Part shown: in pieces, positions 45,612 through 54,523 of the stretch
Numbering within the stretch: the first letter of the stretch is position 1
Layout of the letters: every line of letters begins with the position of its first letter
Source of the DNA: Nesterenkonia ebinurensis
Lineage (GTDB): Bacteria; Actinomycetota; Actinomycetes; Actinomycetales; Micrococcaceae
Direction: 5' to 3'
Assembly: GCF_008711175.1 (NCBI RefSeq)
Contig: NZ_VWNF01000011.1
Location: 372,001 to 436,000 of the forward strand
DNA: 64,000 nucleotides
The notes under the pieces: model-generated
What the model was told of the DNA's origin: nothing
The model's database searches: none
What the model saw: only the letters and a program-made list of their open reading frames with translations
Program-made: the position numbers and the translations under genes

Positions 45612-45996
45612 CGCCTTAGACTTGGCTGTTGTGGCTAAAACAAAGACCGAAGACCGCGATCCCGCGGAGCTGAGGTCCGCACCCGACCCCAGAGTCCTGG
45701 AGTCCACCCACCTGATGACCACCTTCAACCTGCTCATCGGGATCTGCGCACTGATCATCATTGTGCTGGGCCGCTGGCTGGACCTGCTCTTCGCCATCGC
45801 CGCAGTGGGCAATGTGATCATCGGACTGATCCAGGAATACGGGGCGAAACGGAAGCTGGACGCGATCGCCCTGCTCCACCAAGACCACATCCGGGTGCTG
45901 CGCGATGGCATGATCATCCAGATCCACCGTGAACAGGTGGTGCTCGATGATGTGCTGGAACTACGCCGCGGTGACCAAACAACGCGGAGATGCGAT
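45485..45996 (+). repeat. Left direct repeat flanking the 46-57 kb block
   Basis: Matches 57513-58377 in three main blocks and a short end piece. 45485-45620 matches 57513-57648 with 1 mismatch in 136. 45616-45705 matches 57812-57901 with 2 in 90. 45706-45977 matches 58001-58272 with 4 in 272. 45975-45996 matches 58356-58377 with 2 in 22. Relative to the right copy the left lacks a 163-bp insert, 99 bp (in frame) and 86 bp (frameshifting). Confidence 0.95.
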
Positions 45997-46011
45997 GGCT
46001 CTTCGTATTAG
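45631..46011 (+). pseudogene. Truncated N-terminus of the P-type ATPase
   Basis: From the GTG at 45631 the frame reads the first part of the ATPase found intact at 57827, including the first two membrane helices and the start of the actuator domain. A 99-bp in-frame deletion removes 33 residues after VLES. An 86-bp deletion after RRGDQ shifts the frame, so the protein ends after 126 residues. No phosphorylation or ATP-binding domain remains. The TAGACT box 8 nt before the start is kept, so it may still be transcribed. Confidence 0.92.
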
Positions 46012-46127
46012 TTATGGCGTGTAGGGCTTATTTGAATCCTCCAACTTCCAAAAGTGACCGGATGACGTAGTAAGTGAGATTCCTGAGCCCGAGGGCTGGG
46101 AGACGAGGGCCGCGGCAGTGCGGTTGG

Positions 46128-46889
46128 TCACTCGCTACTTGACGATGGTGCTGTGAACTCCAGAGCGCTGATGGCCGCCATCAATAGTTCGCCATATTCT
46201 TCCTGGCGCTCCTGGGTCATCCGGTATGCCGGGGTGGAGATACTGATGGCACCCTCAGCGCGGTTGCCATTGATCAGGGGGACAGAGACGGCGGCGACAC
46301 CTTCCCGCCATTCTTCACTTTGGGTGGCGTAACCCTTCTCCCGGATGAAGTCAATCTGCTTCCACAGGTCACGCTCATTGGAGATTGTGGCGCTCGTATA
46401 GTTCTTCAACCCTTTGGCGATTAATGTTCGTACGTCGTCGTCCCTCCAGGTACTGATGATCGCCTTGCCGTTGGCAGAGGCGAGCAGGGGTGCGCCTTGC
46501 CCGAGATCCACGTTCGCGCGGACTGGCTGCGGGCTAACCAGCCGTTCGATGATGACTGCCGTCTCAAACTCCTCAATGGCGAGATGAATAGTCTCCTGGG
46601 TCTTATCCCGTAGGGCCTCCATCACCGGCAGCACCGCGCGACGCAAGCCCCTTTGCCGGTCTCCTGTCAGGCGTAGCATAAGGCTGGTTAGGGTCCAGCG
46701 TGTGACATCTTCCCCGGTTTCGCGCACCCACCCGGCCTCCTGGAGGGTGTAGAGCATACGTTGGACTGAACTCTTGGGGATGCCCAACTGTTTGGAAAGT
46801 TCGGTGACACCTACCGCTTCCTGCTTGGCGACCCCTTCAAGAACGCGCAGGGCGGTATTGACACTGTTCACTCCGTTGCTGCCACTCAC
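46128..46889 (-). CDS. IclR family transcriptional regulator
   Basis: 253 residues. The N-terminal winged helix is at 8-65 (GVTELSKQLGIPKSSVQRMLYTLQEAGWV). The C-terminal effector domain has SANGKAIIS, EGVAAVSVPLINGNRAEGAISIS and a basic dimer surface. IclR proteins control transport and breakdown of small acids and peptides. It lies at the left edge of the block and is transcribed in the same direction as the ABC/GGT operon but downstream of it. It is the likely regulator of that operon or of the serine hydrolase and AEC genes. Confidence 0.92.
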   Translation of the reverse strand: MSGSNGVNSVNTALRVLEGVAKQEAVGVTELSKQLGIPKSSVQRMLYTLQEAGWVRETGEDVTRWTLTSLMLRLTGDRQRGLRRAVLPVMEALRDKTQETIHLAIEEFETAVIIERLVSPQPVRANVDLGQGAPLLASANGKAIISTWRDDDVRTLIAKGLKNYTSATISNERDLWKQIDFIREKGYATQSEEWREGVAAVSVPLINGNRAEGAISISTPAYRMTQERQEEYGELLMAAISALEFTAPSSSSE

Positions 46890-47038
46890 TTATGGATCTC
46901 CTTGTCTAAAGGGCCGCTGGTTGCGAACCTGCACTTCTCTCAGGATTAGTGTCTCCGATATCACGGTGTGAAAACAGCTCCAATGCGCCAAAGCCGGCAA
47001 GATTCAGCTTTCTCACAGCCCATCAGCACGGGCAAGGG

Positions 47039-49135
47039 TCATACCCGCGCCGTGACACTGTGATTCTTCTGGGGAACGTCTGGGTAATGGCAGGCGCTGG
47101 GGTGACCGATACCGAGCCTATCTTCCAATGCAGGAACTTCTATGGCACATTTCTCAGTGGCCTTCCAGCAGCGGGTGCGGAAGACGCAGCCTGAAGGCGG
47201 GCTGGAGGGATTAGGGATGTCGCCCTTGAGCACAATGCGGCCTTCACCGTCTCTGGCCCCCGGATCAGGAATGGGTACGGCTGAGAGCAGGGCTTGGGTG
47301 TAGGGGTGCGTGGGGTTCTTATACACCTCGGCTCGATCGCCGATCTCCATGATTTTCCCTAGGTACATGATGGCAACGCGGTCAGACATGTTGTGCACCA
47401 CCGCGAGGTCATGGGCGACGAACAGATAGGCGATATTGTCCTCGGCCTGAATCTCCTTGAGAAGGTTAATCACTTGCGCCTGCACTGAGACGTCGAGGGC
47501 GGACACGGGCTCGTCGAGAACCATAACCCGAGGGCGGAGGCCCAGCGCACGTGCTATGCCGACACGCTGTCTCTGTCCTCCTGAGAGCTGGTGAGGGTAC
47601 CGTTCGGCGATGGAAGCCCGAAGGCCTACTCGCTCCAGCAAATGTTCGACGCCGTTCTCACCTGGAGCGATCCCGTGGATCCACATCGGTTCGGTGATGA
47701 TCTTACGAACGTTCATCCGCGGGTCGAGGGAACCGTAGGGGTCTTGGAAGACCATCTGGAGGTCTTTGCGGATCGGGCGCAGGTGCGATCGTCCATATCT
47801 GGCGATGTCTTTGCCGAGGAAGACGATAGTGCCGTCCACATTTCCGACCAGGCCCAGGGCAGCTTTCCCGACTGTAGTCTTTCCAGATCCAGATTCGCCG
47901 ACCAGGCCCAGGGTTTCACCAGACCGCAGGTCGAAGGAAACTCCGTCCACCGCTCTCACCGGTTTATCCCCGCGCTTGAAGAGTCCACCGGAGGTCTTGA
48001 AGTGCTTTTTCAGCTCTGTGACTTCGAGCACCGTCTCTGCAGGAGCATTTTCCCCTACGCTCTTAGGGCGCACGCTGATCGTCTCCTGCTCATGCACGGG
48101 CGGCCGAACTTCGGGCCAGAAGTGGCAGGCAGCACTGTGGCTGGCGGATTCGCCAGTCTCCTGCAGAGAAGGCTCTTCCGAGGTGCAGGCCTCACGTCCC
48201 TGTCGAAGTCCGCAGCGCTCTGAGAAGACACAGCCCGAAGGCAGAGCCGCCAAGTTTGGGGGCTCACCCGGGATGGGCTTGAGTCGCTCCGCGTTCTCGT
48301 CTATGCGGGGCTGACTGTTCAGCAAACCCACGGTGTAGGGGTGCTTAGGAGATTTGAAGACTGTCTCCACGTCTCCTTGTTCGATGATTCGTCCGCCATA
48401 CATGACTAATACCCGGTCAGCAGTTTCTGCGACCACACCGAGGTCGTGGGTGATGAGGATGGTGGCGGACCCTGTCTCTTTCTGCGCCTTGGCTAGGACT
48501 CTCAACACTTGGGCCTGGATCGTGACGTCCAGAGCAGTGGTGGGTTCATCAGCGACCAGTACAGCGGGATCGTTGATGATAGCCATGGCAATCATGGCAC
48601 GTTGGCGCATGCCTCCCGAGTATTGGTGTGGGTACTGGTCAAAACGAACCTCGGGGTTGGGAACACCGACCAATGATAAGACGCCGATGGCGCGTTTTCG
48701 TGCCTGGGCACGGTTTACCTTCTGGTGGAGGCGGACTGCCTCCACCAGCTGGTCGCCCACAGTGAAGACCGGGTTCAGCGAACTCATAGGGTCCTGGAAG
48801 ATCATTCCGATCTCCCGACCCCGGATACGGCGAAGCCGTTCTTTGGACATCCGCAGCAGGTTCTCTCCATTGAAACGGACTTCCCCGCCTGCTATACGTC
48901 CTCCGTCCTTCTTGATAAGGCCTAGGGCTGAAAGCATGGTGGTGCTTTTTCCGGAACCAGATTCACCGACGATACATACGGTCTCTCCTGGCCTGACACC
49001 GAAGCTCACGTCGTTGACTGCCCGGAGGGTGCCGTCGGGAGTGTCGAACTCTGTCACAAGGCGATCGACTTCGAGAACGTAGCCGCCTTTGCTCTGTGTG
49101 GTCACTTCTGCACTTTCTGTCATGATGTGGTTCAT
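47039..49135 (-). CDS. Dipeptide/glutathione-type ABC transporter, fused double ATP-binding protein
   Basis: 698 residues: two complete ATPases in one chain, equivalent to DppD plus DppF and laid out like GsiA of the E. coli glutathione importer. Walker A motifs GESGSGKST (near residue 60) and GESGSGKTT (near 415), signatures [10 protein letters not shown] and [10 protein letters not shown], and Walker [14 protein letters not shown] and [13 protein letters not shown]. Each half ends with the oligopeptide-transporter extension carrying Cys residues. The start at 49135 overlaps the permease stop (ATGA); a Met four codons later is possible. Confidence 0.94.
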   Translation of the reverse strand: MNHIMTESAEVTTQSKGGYVLEVDRLVTEFDTPDGTLRAVNDVSFGVRPGETVCIVGESGSGKSTTMLSALGLIKKDGGRIAGGEVRFNGENLLRMSKERLRRIRGREIGMIFQDPMSSLNPVFTVGDQLVEAVRLHQKVNRAQARKRAIGVLSLVGVPNPEVRFDQYPHQYSGGMRQRAMIAMAIINDPAVLVADEPTTALDVTIQAQVLRVLAKAQKETGSATILITHDLGVVAETADRVLVMYGGRIIEQGDVETVFKSPKHPYTVGLLNSQPRIDENAERLKPIPGEPPNLAALPSGCVFSERCGLRQGREACTSEEPSLQETGESASHSAACHFWPEVRPPVHEQETISVRPKSVGENAPAETVLEVTELKKHFKTSGGLFKRGDKPVRAVDGVSFDLRSGETLGLVGESGSGKTTVGKAALGLVGNVDGTIVFLGKDIARYGRSHLRPIRKDLQMVFQDPYGSLDPRMNVRKIITEPMWIHGIAPGENGVEHLLERVGLRASIAERYPHQLSGGQRQRVGIARALGLRPRVMVLDEPVSALDVSVQAQVINLLKEIQAEDNIAYLFVAHDLAVVHNMSDRVAIMYLGKIMEIGDRAEVYKNPTHPYTQALLSAVPIPDPGARDGEGRIVLKGDIPNPSSPPSGCVFRTRCWKATEKCAIEVPALEDRLGIGHPSACHYPDVPQKNHSVTARV

Positions 49136-49956
49136 TTGCGCACCCTGGGATCGAGAAGATCTCGTAGGCCGTCTCCGAACAGACTGAAGCCGACGACAGC
49201 GACGACAATCGCGGCACCCGCGAATAAGGAGATGCCGGGGGCGATGCCGAGGTAGGCTTGTCCATCGTTGATGATGTTTCCCCAAGTGGGAGTGGGCGGA
49301 GAAACTCCCAAGCCGAGGAAGCTCAGTGTGGCCTCCGTCTGGATGGCAGAGCCAATACCCAAACTTGTCGTCACGATTACCGGCGGGAGAACATTGGGCA
49401 GGACGTGGCGCCACATGGTGTAGAAGTCCGAAGCGCCAAATGCTTCAGCTGCAACTATGTAGTCTCGGCTGCGCACTGCGAGGATCGCTCCGCGAATTAC
49501 ACGGCCGAAGTGCGGCGTGGTAGCAACTCCGATGGCGATGATGAGGTTTGTCATGGAGGGGCCCAGAGCTGCGACGATGGCAAGCGCTAGAAGGATAGTA
49601 GGAAACGCCAACAACACGTCGAAGATCCGTCCTATGACTAGGTCTACCCATCCACCGAAGTAGCCGGAAAGCAGCCCAAGCACCAATCCTGCGACAGCGC
49701 CGACAGCGACAGCGATGACACCGGCCAGGAGGGAGATTCGTGCGCCGTGGATCAGTCGGCTGAGGAGGTCCCGGCCATACTGGTCGGTACCCAAGATATA
49801 GCCGGGGGTCCCCCATCCGCTTAGTCGGTTTTCAAGACTCTGTGAATTCGGGTCCATGGGAGCGATAAGTGGAGCGAAGACCGCTACCATAACGACGGAA
49901 ATCACGATGAACCCGCCCAGCACCAAGGGTCTGCTTTTTAGGACTCTCTTATTCAT
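49132..49956 (-). CDS. ABC transporter permease, DppC/GsiD type
   Basis: 274 residues, six helices. The first helix is followed by the ILGTDQYGRDLLSRLIHGAR motif of DppC-like permeases. The EAA loop reads VAAEAFGASDFYTMWRHVLPN. Overlaps both neighbours by 4 nt, so the permeases and ATPase are translationally coupled. Confidence 0.95.
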   Translation of the reverse strand: MNKRVLKSRPLVLGGFIVISVVMVAVFAPLIAPMDPNSQSLENRLSGWGTPGYILGTDQYGRDLLSRLIHGARISLLAGVIAVAVGAVAGLVLGLLSGYFGGWVDLVIGRIFDVLLAFPTILLALAIVAALGPSMTNLIIAIGVATTPHFGRVIRGAILAVRSRDYIVAAEAFGASDFYTMWRHVLPNVLPPVIVTTSLGIGSAIQTEATLSFLGLGVSPPTPTWGNIINDGQAYLGIAPGISLFAGAAIVVAVVGFSLFGDGLRDLLDPRVRK

Positions 49957-50909
49957 GCTTTGCTAGTCACCTCGTCCCTCAGCCGCGGGTCCAGGAAGCG
50001 GTAGACGATGTCTGTCACGAGGTTCACCAATACGAAGGAAACCGCGATAACCAAAGTGACGCCCTGGACCACCGGGTAGTCACGGGCGAAGATTGCGTTC
50101 ACCAGCAGGCTGCCGATTCCTGGGCGGGCGAAGACTGTCTCCATCACTACAGTCCCTCCCAGGAGGACCCCAAAGTTGAGGCCGATGACGGTCACCACCG
50201 GGATGGCGGCGTTGCGCAGGGCGTGCCGCGTGATAACGACCCACTCACGCACTCCTTTTGCCCGCGCTGTGCGGACATAGTCCTCGTTGAGAACCTCGAG
50301 CATGCTCGAGCGGGTGATACGAGCGATTAACGCCATTCCAGCAAGTCCGAGCGCAGTAGCCGGGAGGATCAAAGATCGTATGACTGACCAGGTATCTCCG
50401 GGAGTACCAGCACCGGTAGCGGGCAGCCATCCCAGTGTGATGGCGAATACGGTGGAGAGCAGGATGCCTGTCCAAAAGGCTGGAGCAGCTTCGCCGACCG
50501 TGGTGAAGAGGAGGGCGCTGAAGTCCGTTTTACCACCCCTGCGGGTGGCGGCCAGCATGCCAAGCGGGATACCGATGATGACCGAAGCGATCACCCCTGC
50601 TATCGCCAGGCTGATGGTGGCGGGAAGGCGCGCCATGATCTGGTCTGCCACAGGTTGACGGCCTGATATTGACGTACCGAGGTCACCCTGCAGGACTTGG
50701 GTGAGATAGTTCGCAAATTGTACATAGAGCGGATCGTTGAGGCCTAGTGCTTCTCGGGTCGTTTGGATCTGCTCTTCGGTGGCCTCATCCCCGAGGATCG
50801 CGGAGATGGGGTCCCCGGGGATGAGGTGGACAATCAGGAATGTTGCTACCAAGACTCCGAAGAGAGTCGGCACCGCAGCCAGGATCCGACTGGCGATGAG
50901 TTTCAGCAT
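49953..50909 (-). CDS. ABC transporter permease, DppB/GsiC type
   Basis: 318 residues, six helices. Typical segments: the first helix PTLFGVLVATFLIVHLIPGDP, then ANYLTQVLQGDLGTSISGRQPV, the EAA loop RTARAKGVREWVVITRHALRN, and TVVMETVFARPGIGSLLVNAI. It follows the binding-protein gene after 16 nt. Confidence 0.95.
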   Translation of the reverse strand: MLKLIASRILAAVPTLFGVLVATFLIVHLIPGDPISAILGDEATEEQIQTTREALGLNDPLYVQFANYLTQVLQGDLGTSISGRQPVADQIMARLPATISLAIAGVIASVIIGIPLGMLAATRRGGKTDFSALLFTTVGEAAPAFWTGILLSTVFAITLGWLPATGAGTPGDTWSVIRSLILPATALGLAGMALIARITRSSMLEVLNEDYVRTARAKGVREWVVITRHALRNAAIPVVTVIGLNFGVLLGGTVVMETVFARPGIGSLLVNAIFARDYPVVQGVTLVIAVSFVLVNLVTDIVYRFLDPRLRDEVTSKA

Positions 50910-50925
50910 CGGTGTCCCTTGGTTC

Positions 50926-52482
50926 TCAGTCCTGGATCGTCACATCGTCGAGCCGGAGCGAGCGCTGGGGGTCGGACTGAAATCCGCCCACCCGATCCTG
51001 AACAGCGAAGATGAAGTCCTCATGATCGATGAAGTAGAGATAGTGACCTTCAGCCACGTACTCCTGGACATTGCCGAATAGCTCGTCGCGCCGGTCCATG
51101 TCCATTGTGGACATCGCCTCGTCCAGCCACGCGTCTACTTCTTCATCGTCGATACGTGCCCAGTTGTTGCTGGGGATTCCGTCGCTGTGGAACCAGGTGC
51201 CGAGTACACGATCCGGTGCGGGGTCCTGGCCGCGGCTTAGCAGGTACATCTGCAGGCCATCATCCGAACGGAGCTGGTCCAGCATGGTCTGGCTCTCCAC
51301 AGTGACAATCTCCATATTGATACCGACTTCGGCTAGGTTCTGCTGAATCACTGTGGCAGGTCGCGTGAACCGATCGACGTCACCGATGGTGAGGGTGACG
51401 TCCACTCCGTCGTCGTAACCGGCCTCCTCCAGTAACTCAAGCGCACGATCCGGGTCGTATTCGTAGTCAAGAATGCCGGTGAGCGCGTGGTCCACATCGG
51501 GAGAGAGGATTCCCTCTGCCGGGGTGGAGATGCCGCTGAAGATACCGTCCATCATGGCCGGGCGGTTGATGGCGTAGCTAATAGCCTCGCGGACTCGCTC
51601 ATCGTCAAAGGGAGGCTCATCCGCTTTAACTCCCATGAACCGGGTGATCAGTCCTGGGACCTGTTCTATCGAAACACCTTCGACGTCCTCAATCTGAGCA
51701 TAGATTTCTGGGTCCGTAACCTGGTTAACATCAATCTCGCCGGCCATGAAGGAGTTGTGCCGGGTGGTGGCGTCCGGAATCGCGCGGTAAATCACTTCGT
51801 CCAGGTTGGGCTCACCCTCCCAGTGGTCTTCGAAAGCTACCGTCACGGTCTCCTGGCCCTGAGTCCAGTTTTCGAACTGGTAGCGACCGGTGCCGATGGG
51901 GTTGTGCTGAAAGTCGTCACCAAGCTCTTCAACCGCCTCACGGCTCACGATGCTGGTGTACCAGTCGGTGAGCTTATACTCAAAACTCGGATCCGGTTCG
52001 CTCATCTCGAAGACGACGGTGTAATCGTCCTCGGCACGGATCTCTGAAATGGTGGTCAACAGTGATCGGTTGGGGGACCCGGTGGCTTCATCCAGTACGC
52101 GCTCGAAGGAGAATACGACGTCATCAGCGCTCATTTCCCCATAGCCATCGTGGAACTGAACACCTTCCCGTAGCTGGAAGGTCCACTCCGTGCCTTCTTC
52201 ATTCGATTCCCAGGCAGTAGCCAGTGCGGGTTCGATCTCCAGAGTGCCGTACTCGAAACGGAGCAATCCTTCGAATATATTCGCCGTCATCTGCCGGTCA
52301 CCCACTGCGGAAAGGACGGCCGGGTCGAGTGTACCCAGGTCGTATTCCTGACCAATCCGGAGAGTACCGCCGGAGCCACCCTCCTCCCCATTCGCACCAT
52401 TGCCGTCCAATGCGTCAGGATCAGGGGCACAGCCTGCTATGAATAGAGCTGCTACCGACAGGGTAGTCACTTTTCGTTTCAT
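50926..52482 (-). CDS. ABC transporter substrate-binding lipoprotein, family 5
   Basis: 518 residues. A lipoprotein signal ends at AALFIAGC, giving acylation at about Cys18, followed by a Gly/Glu-rich linker. The SBP family 5 fold shows in GTLDPAVLSAVGDRQMTANIFEGL, TEWTFQLREGVQFHDG and DDVVFSFERVLD. Peptide, glutathione and opine binders share this fold, so the ligand cannot be read from sequence. The start at 52482 has GGGAGAGGA upstream. It stands between GGT and the permease genes. Confidence 0.94.
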   Translation of the reverse strand: MKRKVTTLSVAALFIAGCAPDPDALDGNGANGEEGGSGGTLRIGQEYDLGTLDPAVLSAVGDRQMTANIFEGLLRFEYGTLEIEPALATAWESNEEGTEWTFQLREGVQFHDGYGEMSADDVVFSFERVLDEATGSPNRSLLTTISEIRAEDDYTVVFEMSEPDPSFEYKLTDWYTSIVSREAVEELGDDFQHNPIGTGRYQFENWTQGQETVTVAFEDHWEGEPNLDEVIYRAIPDATTRHNSFMAGEIDVNQVTDPEIYAQIEDVEGVSIEQVPGLITRFMGVKADEPPFDDERVREAISYAINRPAMMDGIFSGISTPAEGILSPDVDHALTGILDYEYDPDRALELLEEAGYDDGVDVTLTIGDVDRFTRPATVIQQNLAEVGINMEIVTVESQTMLDQLRSDDGLQMYLLSRGQDPAPDRVLGTWFHSDGIPSNNWARIDDEEVDAWLDEAMSTMDMDRRDELFGNVQEYVAEGHYLYFIDHEDFIFAVQDRVGGFQSDPQRSLRLDDVTIQD

Positions 52483-52523
52483 TGTCCTCTCCCTCATTGT
52501 GTGTTTACTTTTTCGAGCGATAT

Positions 52524-54251
52524 TCAGTGATGGAGCGCGAATTGTACGCCCACAGCGGCTCCGCTACGACGCGGGTCGGCAACGCCTTCGCAGCGCCCGG
52601 TCTGCGGGTCCCGCCGCACAGCTTGCACGGCTCCGAACCACGGGGATTTCGCGCCGCGCTCTTTGACCTCATGTCCCAAGGCTGAAAGTCCGGCGCCAAT
52701 CCTGGCCGCCAGGTCACGTTCCACTTCAAGCTCGTCTCCGGACCAGTGCAGCCGGGGTCGGACCACAGCCTTATGGAGCGTCATGCCGTGAACGAACACG
52801 TTGATCAGAACTTGGGCGATCGCATTGGGGATTCTGGTTCCTGAGGGACTTCCCAATGCCATCACCGGGCCTTTGTCATCGAAGACCAAGCTCGGCCAGG
52901 GCGCCATTGGGCGCTTATAAGGCGCAATGCCCGCCAGTCCGGCATCAGGGCGCGGGTCGAACAGCTTCATGGCATTGTTGAGAATCACTCCGGTTTCCGG
53001 AACCACCACGCAAGAGCCGAAGGCATCTCCGAGGCTCTGTGAGATGGAGACGAAGTTACCCCACTGGTCCACGTGAGAGTGGTGGGTGGTCCCCTGGATC
53101 GGAGCCGGCTCTTCGGGAAGGACACCGGTGAGCTTCCTGGAATCCGGGACGGCATGCTGGTAGTTCCAGGGATTTCCTGGTCCGGGGAACTGCGCTTTCT
53201 CAGCATCGACTAGGGCGCGTCGGTCCCACCCATATTCTTGAGAGGAAAGGCCTTCGAGAGGAACATTGACGAAATCCGTATCGCCGATATGGGTAGCACG
53301 TTCAGCGAAGGCGAGTTTCATGGCCTCAATGATGAAGTGGTGCTGTGCCACCTCATCGTCTACGGTTTCATCAAGCTCTTGACCGTCGAGCACTGCCAGC
53401 AGGTTGAAGAGGAGCGCGCTGGAAGCGGCTGTAGCCCCAGCGATCCTGTGTCCTCGAAATGTGCCCCAGTCTGGCTCCCGCTCAATCAAGAGTTTATCTG
53501 GATACTTGGCCAGATCATCTTTACTGAGCCATCCATTCTCCGCGCCTACCCCTGCCAGGATCTTTCTCGCGACCGGACCACGGTAGAAGTACTCTTCGCC
53601 CTCACGACCGATTGCCTCGATCGTCTGCGCAAGGAACGGCTGGTGGATCACCTCGCCTTCAACCTTGGGAGAGCCATCGGCCTTCAGGAATGTCTGTGCC
53701 GAGGCCTCAAATCGGGCCAGCTTCTCCTGCTGCTCCCGGATAAAGTTGGCAGTGCGCTTAGTGGCCCGTGATCCTGTTTCAGCGGCGTGCACCGCAGGAG
53801 CAACCACTTCGCTAAGCCGCAGTTTCCCCCAAAGGCGATGAGCGCGAATCCATCCTGCGACATTGCCGGGGATGGCAACGGAGGAAGGTCCGACAGTATT
53901 GCGGTCATCACGGGTGTGGAACCGGTAACCGCCCTGTGTGGGGCTTGGGATCCACTCGTACATGTCTTGCTTGGCCGATCCCGGAGCGCAGGCATAGAAG
54001 TCGATAGCTCGAGTCTGGTTGCTCTCTACCATGTGGACCACCATGTTGCCCTGTCCGCCTAGGTGAGACATGGCAGGCTCGTGGACGGCTAGGGCGAAGG
54101 CGACACCGATCGCTGCGTCTACCGCGTTTCCGCCGCTGGCAAGCAACTGTGCCCCCACGGCACTAGCACGTGGGTCAGATGATGCGGACACTCCACCGTA
54201 GACGCCAAGTGCATCCAGTTGTTCGGTGCGGGCTTCAACTTGAGAAACCAT
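52524..54251 (-). CDS. ggt: Gamma-glutamyltransferase family protein, without signal peptide
   Basis: 575-residue N-terminal-nucleophile hydrolase precursor. Autocleavage is expected before Thr near residue 388 in GTTHHSHVDQWGN. ASGGNAVDAAIGVAFALAVHEP and the loop ALGSPSGTRIPNA are family hallmarks. The mature enzyme cleaves or transfers gamma-glutamyl groups, for example from glutathione; relatives include acylases. No export signal, so it acts inside, after uptake by the ABC system encoded directly downstream. The ATG at 54251 has AGGGGG upstream. A clear promoter lies at 54339-54367. Confidence 0.92.
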   Translation of the reverse strand: MVSQVEARTEQLDALGVYGGVSASSDPRASAVGAQLLASGGNAVDAAIGVAFALAVHEPAMSHLGGQGNMVVHMVESNQTRAIDFYACAPGSAKQDMYEWIPSPTQGGYRFHTRDDRNTVGPSSVAIPGNVAGWIRAHRLWGKLRLSEVVAPAVHAAETGSRATKRTANFIREQQEKLARFEASAQTFLKADGSPKVEGEVIHQPFLAQTIEAIGREGEEYFYRGPVARKILAGVGAENGWLSKDDLAKYPDKLLIEREPDWGTFRGHRIAGATAASSALLFNLLAVLDGQELDETVDDEVAQHHFIIEAMKLAFAERATHIGDTDFVNVPLEGLSSQEYGWDRRALVDAEKAQFPGPGNPWNYQHAVPDSRKLTGVLPEEPAPIQGTTHHSHVDQWGNFVSISQSLGDAFGSCVVVPETGVILNNAMKLFDPRPDAGLAGIAPYKRPMAPWPSLVFDDKGPVMALGSPSGTRIPNAIAQVLINVFVHGMTLHKAVVRPRLHWSGDELEVERDLAARIGAGLSALGHEVKERGAKSPWFGAVQAVRRDPQTGRCEGVADPRRSGAAVGVQFALHH

Positions 54252-54523
54252 CTTGCCCCCTAATTTATTACGTGAATATTTCTCTAATTTTATTAAAACT
54301 GTATTTGCTAAGTTAGAACAGTATTCCATTAAATTTAAACACTAGTTTAATGAACAGATTGTGTCAAATGATTGGCTAATAATTACCTTTGACCCTGTGG
54401 CTGAGTGGGCTGAACACCTGATACATTCGAGCTATTGCAGCCAACCCCTTAACTCCGCACAGAGCTTATGGCCTAGGACTCCGTAAGAAGAGCCTGTTAG
54501 ATCTGAATATCGTGAATCGTTGC
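54252..54523. other. AT-rich intergenic region before ggt
   Basis: About 270 nt. The part from 54255 to 54385 is strikingly AT-rich compared with the rest of the window. It holds the ggt promoter, its palindrome and an untranslated leader of about 80 nt. No gene or RNA recognised. Confidence 0.5.
54335..54367 (-). promoter_or_regulatory. Sigma-70-type promoter and overlapping palindrome upstream of ggt
   Basis: On the minus strand TTGACA (54362-54367), a 17-nt spacer and TAGTGT (54339-54344) make a near-consensus promoter, with transcription starting about 80 nt before ggt. TTAAAC-ACTA-GTTTAA (54335-54350), a perfect 6+4+6 palindrome, covers the -10 box and is a good operator candidate. Confidence 0.7.

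Noticed and set aside
46057-46155. Short frame reading ETRAAAVRLVTRYL, reminiscent of the start of IS3-type transposases, at the left end of the accessory block
   Set aside because: Only about 15 residues are suggestive and no other transposase part, inverted repeat or partner frame is present. Too short to call an insertion-sequence remnant.
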